A stretch of DNA of 64,000 nucleotides from Sinohyriopsis cumingii (lineage: Eukaryota > Mollusca > Bivalvia > Unionida > Unionidae). The notes below the pieces were generated by a model. That model made no database searches, was not told the DNA's origin, and saw only the letters and a program-made list of their open reading frames with translations. The stretch lies in NCBI GenBank assembly GCA_028554795.2, contig JAPYKE020000037.1:6244001-6308000 (forward strand), written 5' to 3'. Numbering within the stretch: position 1 is the first letter of the stretch; the number at the start of each line of letters is the position of its first letter. The position numbers and the translations under genes were made by a program. Below, piece by piece: positions 62,255-64,000 of the stretch.

Positions 62255-62444
62255 AGAACGTGGTGTAATGCTGATGAATTTCTATAAATGTCCTATATTT
62301 CCATTAATGTGGGGCGAAATGTCCTAGGCCGAAACGTCCATGGGGCGAAATGTCCATTGAAGTGGGGCGAAATGTCCATTGAAGTGGAGCGAAATGTCCA
62401 TTGAAGTGGGCCGAAACGTCCATGGGGCGAAACGTCCAGGTACC
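62255..62444. repeat. Phantom right terminal inverted repeat
   Basis: The inverse of the left TIR, with three consecutive 'tccattgaagtgg' modules alternating with 'ggggcgaaa'. The left TIR has two comparable modules, so the two ends differ in module number. Confidence 0.93.
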
Positions 62445-62453
62445 TATCCAGAC

Positions 62454-63480
62454 ATTACATAGTGAGGGAAGTGCAAATGAAAACAGCTCTAATTTATTTC
62501 TGCATATTGTGCTTTGTCCGAAAACAACATGGCGGGAGCCGGGCACAGTGATGTTATGGTCTATGTTTAGCACAAGGTAGATTTAAGTACAAGCGCCATT
62601 ACACAATTCGTTGAATAAATTACAAACATATTTTACAAAATATAAATTATTCTACACATGGAAAAGTTGAAAAACTGCAGATTTTACAGATTTAATAAGT
62701 TATTATTAAGTTGAAGAAAAAGAACAATAAATAAAGGCTTAACAACCATGTGGCGACATCTCAGAATTACTACTGTATATATGATCCTTGGGGCGACTTC
62801 TCCTGACACCTGGGATGACTTTTCCCAGGGCGAGTTCTCCATGGGGCGAGATATCCGCTATTTTTATATATATTTACCTACCTTGATGCATTTAAAGTCT
62901 CTTGTGTAATAGTTTCAGCTATAAAACAACCCCGTCTAGGCCAATTATTAGGTCTACGAAAATTGCTAAACATCTTGCCTGACATGACATTTTGTACTCT
63001 TCAATACTAAAGATTCAGCATCCCACAGCATTTCGAGAAACAACCAATTAGAGTGAATCTTAGTGAACACTTAGGTATACTATTGGGTCCAACGATTTCG
63101 CATGTGAGCGATCTTCCACGGCCAGAAAACTTAAAATCGGGTTTCTCTCTGAGAGCATTTTATTCGTGCATCATAGGGTAAACCAAACTCAGTATTTTGA
63201 AATAACTAAAGACCAACAAAAAAAAAAGATATAAAAAAATAATAATAATAAAAATAAAATAAAAATACCATCAGGCAATGCTGGACGCGGTAAAAACATA
63301 AACCGGGTACATTTTCGCTCTTTTATAAAACATCGACAGTACGAACATATAATTCCTTGACACTTGCATTATCACCATGAAAAACGTAGATAACTTATTT
63401 CTATCATATCTGGTAATAGTATGCCTTCTGAAAATTACATAGCTGCGATGCACAAAAATGTTTTGTTTGTTGACGACTAG
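62454..63480. other. Spacer outside the Phantom element
   Basis: AT-rich DNA. Contains the lone Phantom-like terminus at about 62788-62855 and an A-rich run at about 63215-63268. The 102-codon minus frame at 63271-63579 is unassigned. Confidence 0.45.
62788..62855. repeat. Lone terminus resembling a second Phantom-like family
   Basis: On the minus strand it reads 'ggatatctcgccccatggag' then 'aactcgccctggg' and later 'agtcgccccaagg'. This is the same architecture as the Phantom TIR start ('gg....tggacgtttcgcccc atggacg') with a different module sequence. No inverted partner is seen in this window. Confidence 0.5.
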
Positions 63481-64000
63481 ACTGAATAATAGTGAACAAG
63501 TGGATAATTTTGCACTTTGAAAAGGTTTTTGACACTCTTCTTTGGGGATTGTTAAAGAATAACCTATTTCAGTATGCAACTGCAGGTAAAACTCTACGCC
63601 GGCTAAACTCTTTGTTTACGTTTCTGGGACCAACGTGTCGTGGTAAATGTTTTTAAATCTGGTTGGTCCAAAGTAGCTTCAAATGTACCACAAGGCACAG
63701 TGCTTGGACCAGTAGTCTTCTCCGTACATTTGGCATTAGACTGTAATTGACGAGAAAATTAGCCTCTTTGCAGATGTTTGATATGCTAAAGATCAATCAA
63801 AACCCTGCAGGATACCAATATATTACAAAATTACGATGTTAAACTAGACAGTGAACATGCGATTGCATCCTAACAAAATACAACACAATGCAGACAATAT
63901 CAAAGTGATGCCTTAAAATCAGTATGTCATATTCGTTGGGAGGTAATTCTTTAGAAAACCTATATCAAATAAAATAGCTTTAAGTCTCAATTACCAATGG
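63481..64000 (+). mobile_element. Non-LTR retrotransposon RT fragment, runs off the window
   Basis: Plus-strand pieces in shifting frames: KVFDTLLWGLLKNNLFQYAT (fingers/palm, FDTL motif), TFLGPTCRG, then SNVPQGTVLGPVVFSVHLAL, the hallmark RT motif B of Jockey/CR1-type LINEs. Near 63920 it gives YSLGGNSLENLYQIK and VSITNG, the following conserved segment. Frameshifts and stops are frequent. The catalytic YADD region is degraded (about 63760). It continues beyond base 64000. Confidence 0.8.

Larger units (their letters stand above)
55907..62453 (-). mobile_element. Phantom-type Mutator-like DNA transposon, 6529 bp, with 9-bp target duplication
   Basis: The element proper spans 55916-62444. It is flanked by a perfect 9-bp direct repeat 'tatccagac' (55907-55915 and 62445-62453), the size expected for Mutator-superfamily insertion. 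The termini are inverted: left 'ggattatggacgtttcgccc', right reverse complement 'ggtacctggacgtttcgccc'. The inverted ends are about 200 bp and are themselves built of short repeated modules, as described for Phantom elements with complex foldback-like termini. The interior holds one nine-exon minus-strand transposase gene with a FLYWCH finger and a MULE-type DDE domain. The combination of FLYWCH, MULE core and complex TIRs is the basis for the Phantom assignment. Confidence 0.93.

Overview
This window is AT-rich, repeat-dense DNA from an animal nuclear genome. I infer a lophotrochozoan, most likely a mollusc, from the rhodopsin-type neuropeptide receptor and the mix of tRNA-headed SINEs, Penelope-like, Gmr1-like, piggyBac, hAT and Phantom/MULE elements. 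This is inference and not a species call. No prokaryotic operon, CRISPR array, rRNA or stand-alone tRNA gene was found.

The only apparently intact host gene is a single-coding-exon class A GPCR at 3418-4662 (+), which looks like an FMRFamide/myosuppressin/sex-peptide-type receptor. It lies in a segment of about 4 kb (about 2545-6540) that is duplicated in direct orientation at about 30095-36520. The second GPCR copy (32352-33532) is a pseudogene with a nonsense codon, a 1-base deletion and an early stop. Each copy gained its own insertions: a 175-bp inverted-repeat element in copy 1, and a SINE, a transposase remnant and about 1 kb of locally repeated DNA in copy 2.

The rest is mainly mobile-element material. 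0-2 kb: a LINE 3' end (-) and a 46-bp minisatellite that seems to have grown from the LINE coding sequence. 6.6-9.3 kb: a second LINE 3' end, a SINE-B copy and another decayed LINE. 11.5 kb: a 50-bp minisatellite. 13-19 kb: SINE-A copies, a two-copy foldback repeat family and a long inverted-repeat element. 21.4-23.8 kb: a broken Ty3/gypsy-type element in the order protease-integrase-RT-RNase H (Gmr1-like). 39.4 kb: a clean 37-bp minisatellite. 41.3-42.5 kb: an internally deleted hAT element. 44.4-45.9 and 48.2-48.8 kb: two deleted piggyBac copies. 53-54.6 kb: a Penelope-like RT remnant. 63.5-64 kb: another LINE RT.

The most striking object is a 6529-bp DNA transposon at 55916-62444. It has about 200-bp inverted ends built of tandem 'tttcgcccca' modules, a perfect 9-bp target duplication, and a nine-exon minus-strand transposase gene (N-terminal zinc finger, FLYWCH finger, MULE-type DDE domain) with four visible lesions. 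It fits the Phantom group of Mutator-like elements. A lone terminus of a related family sits about 350 bp outside it.
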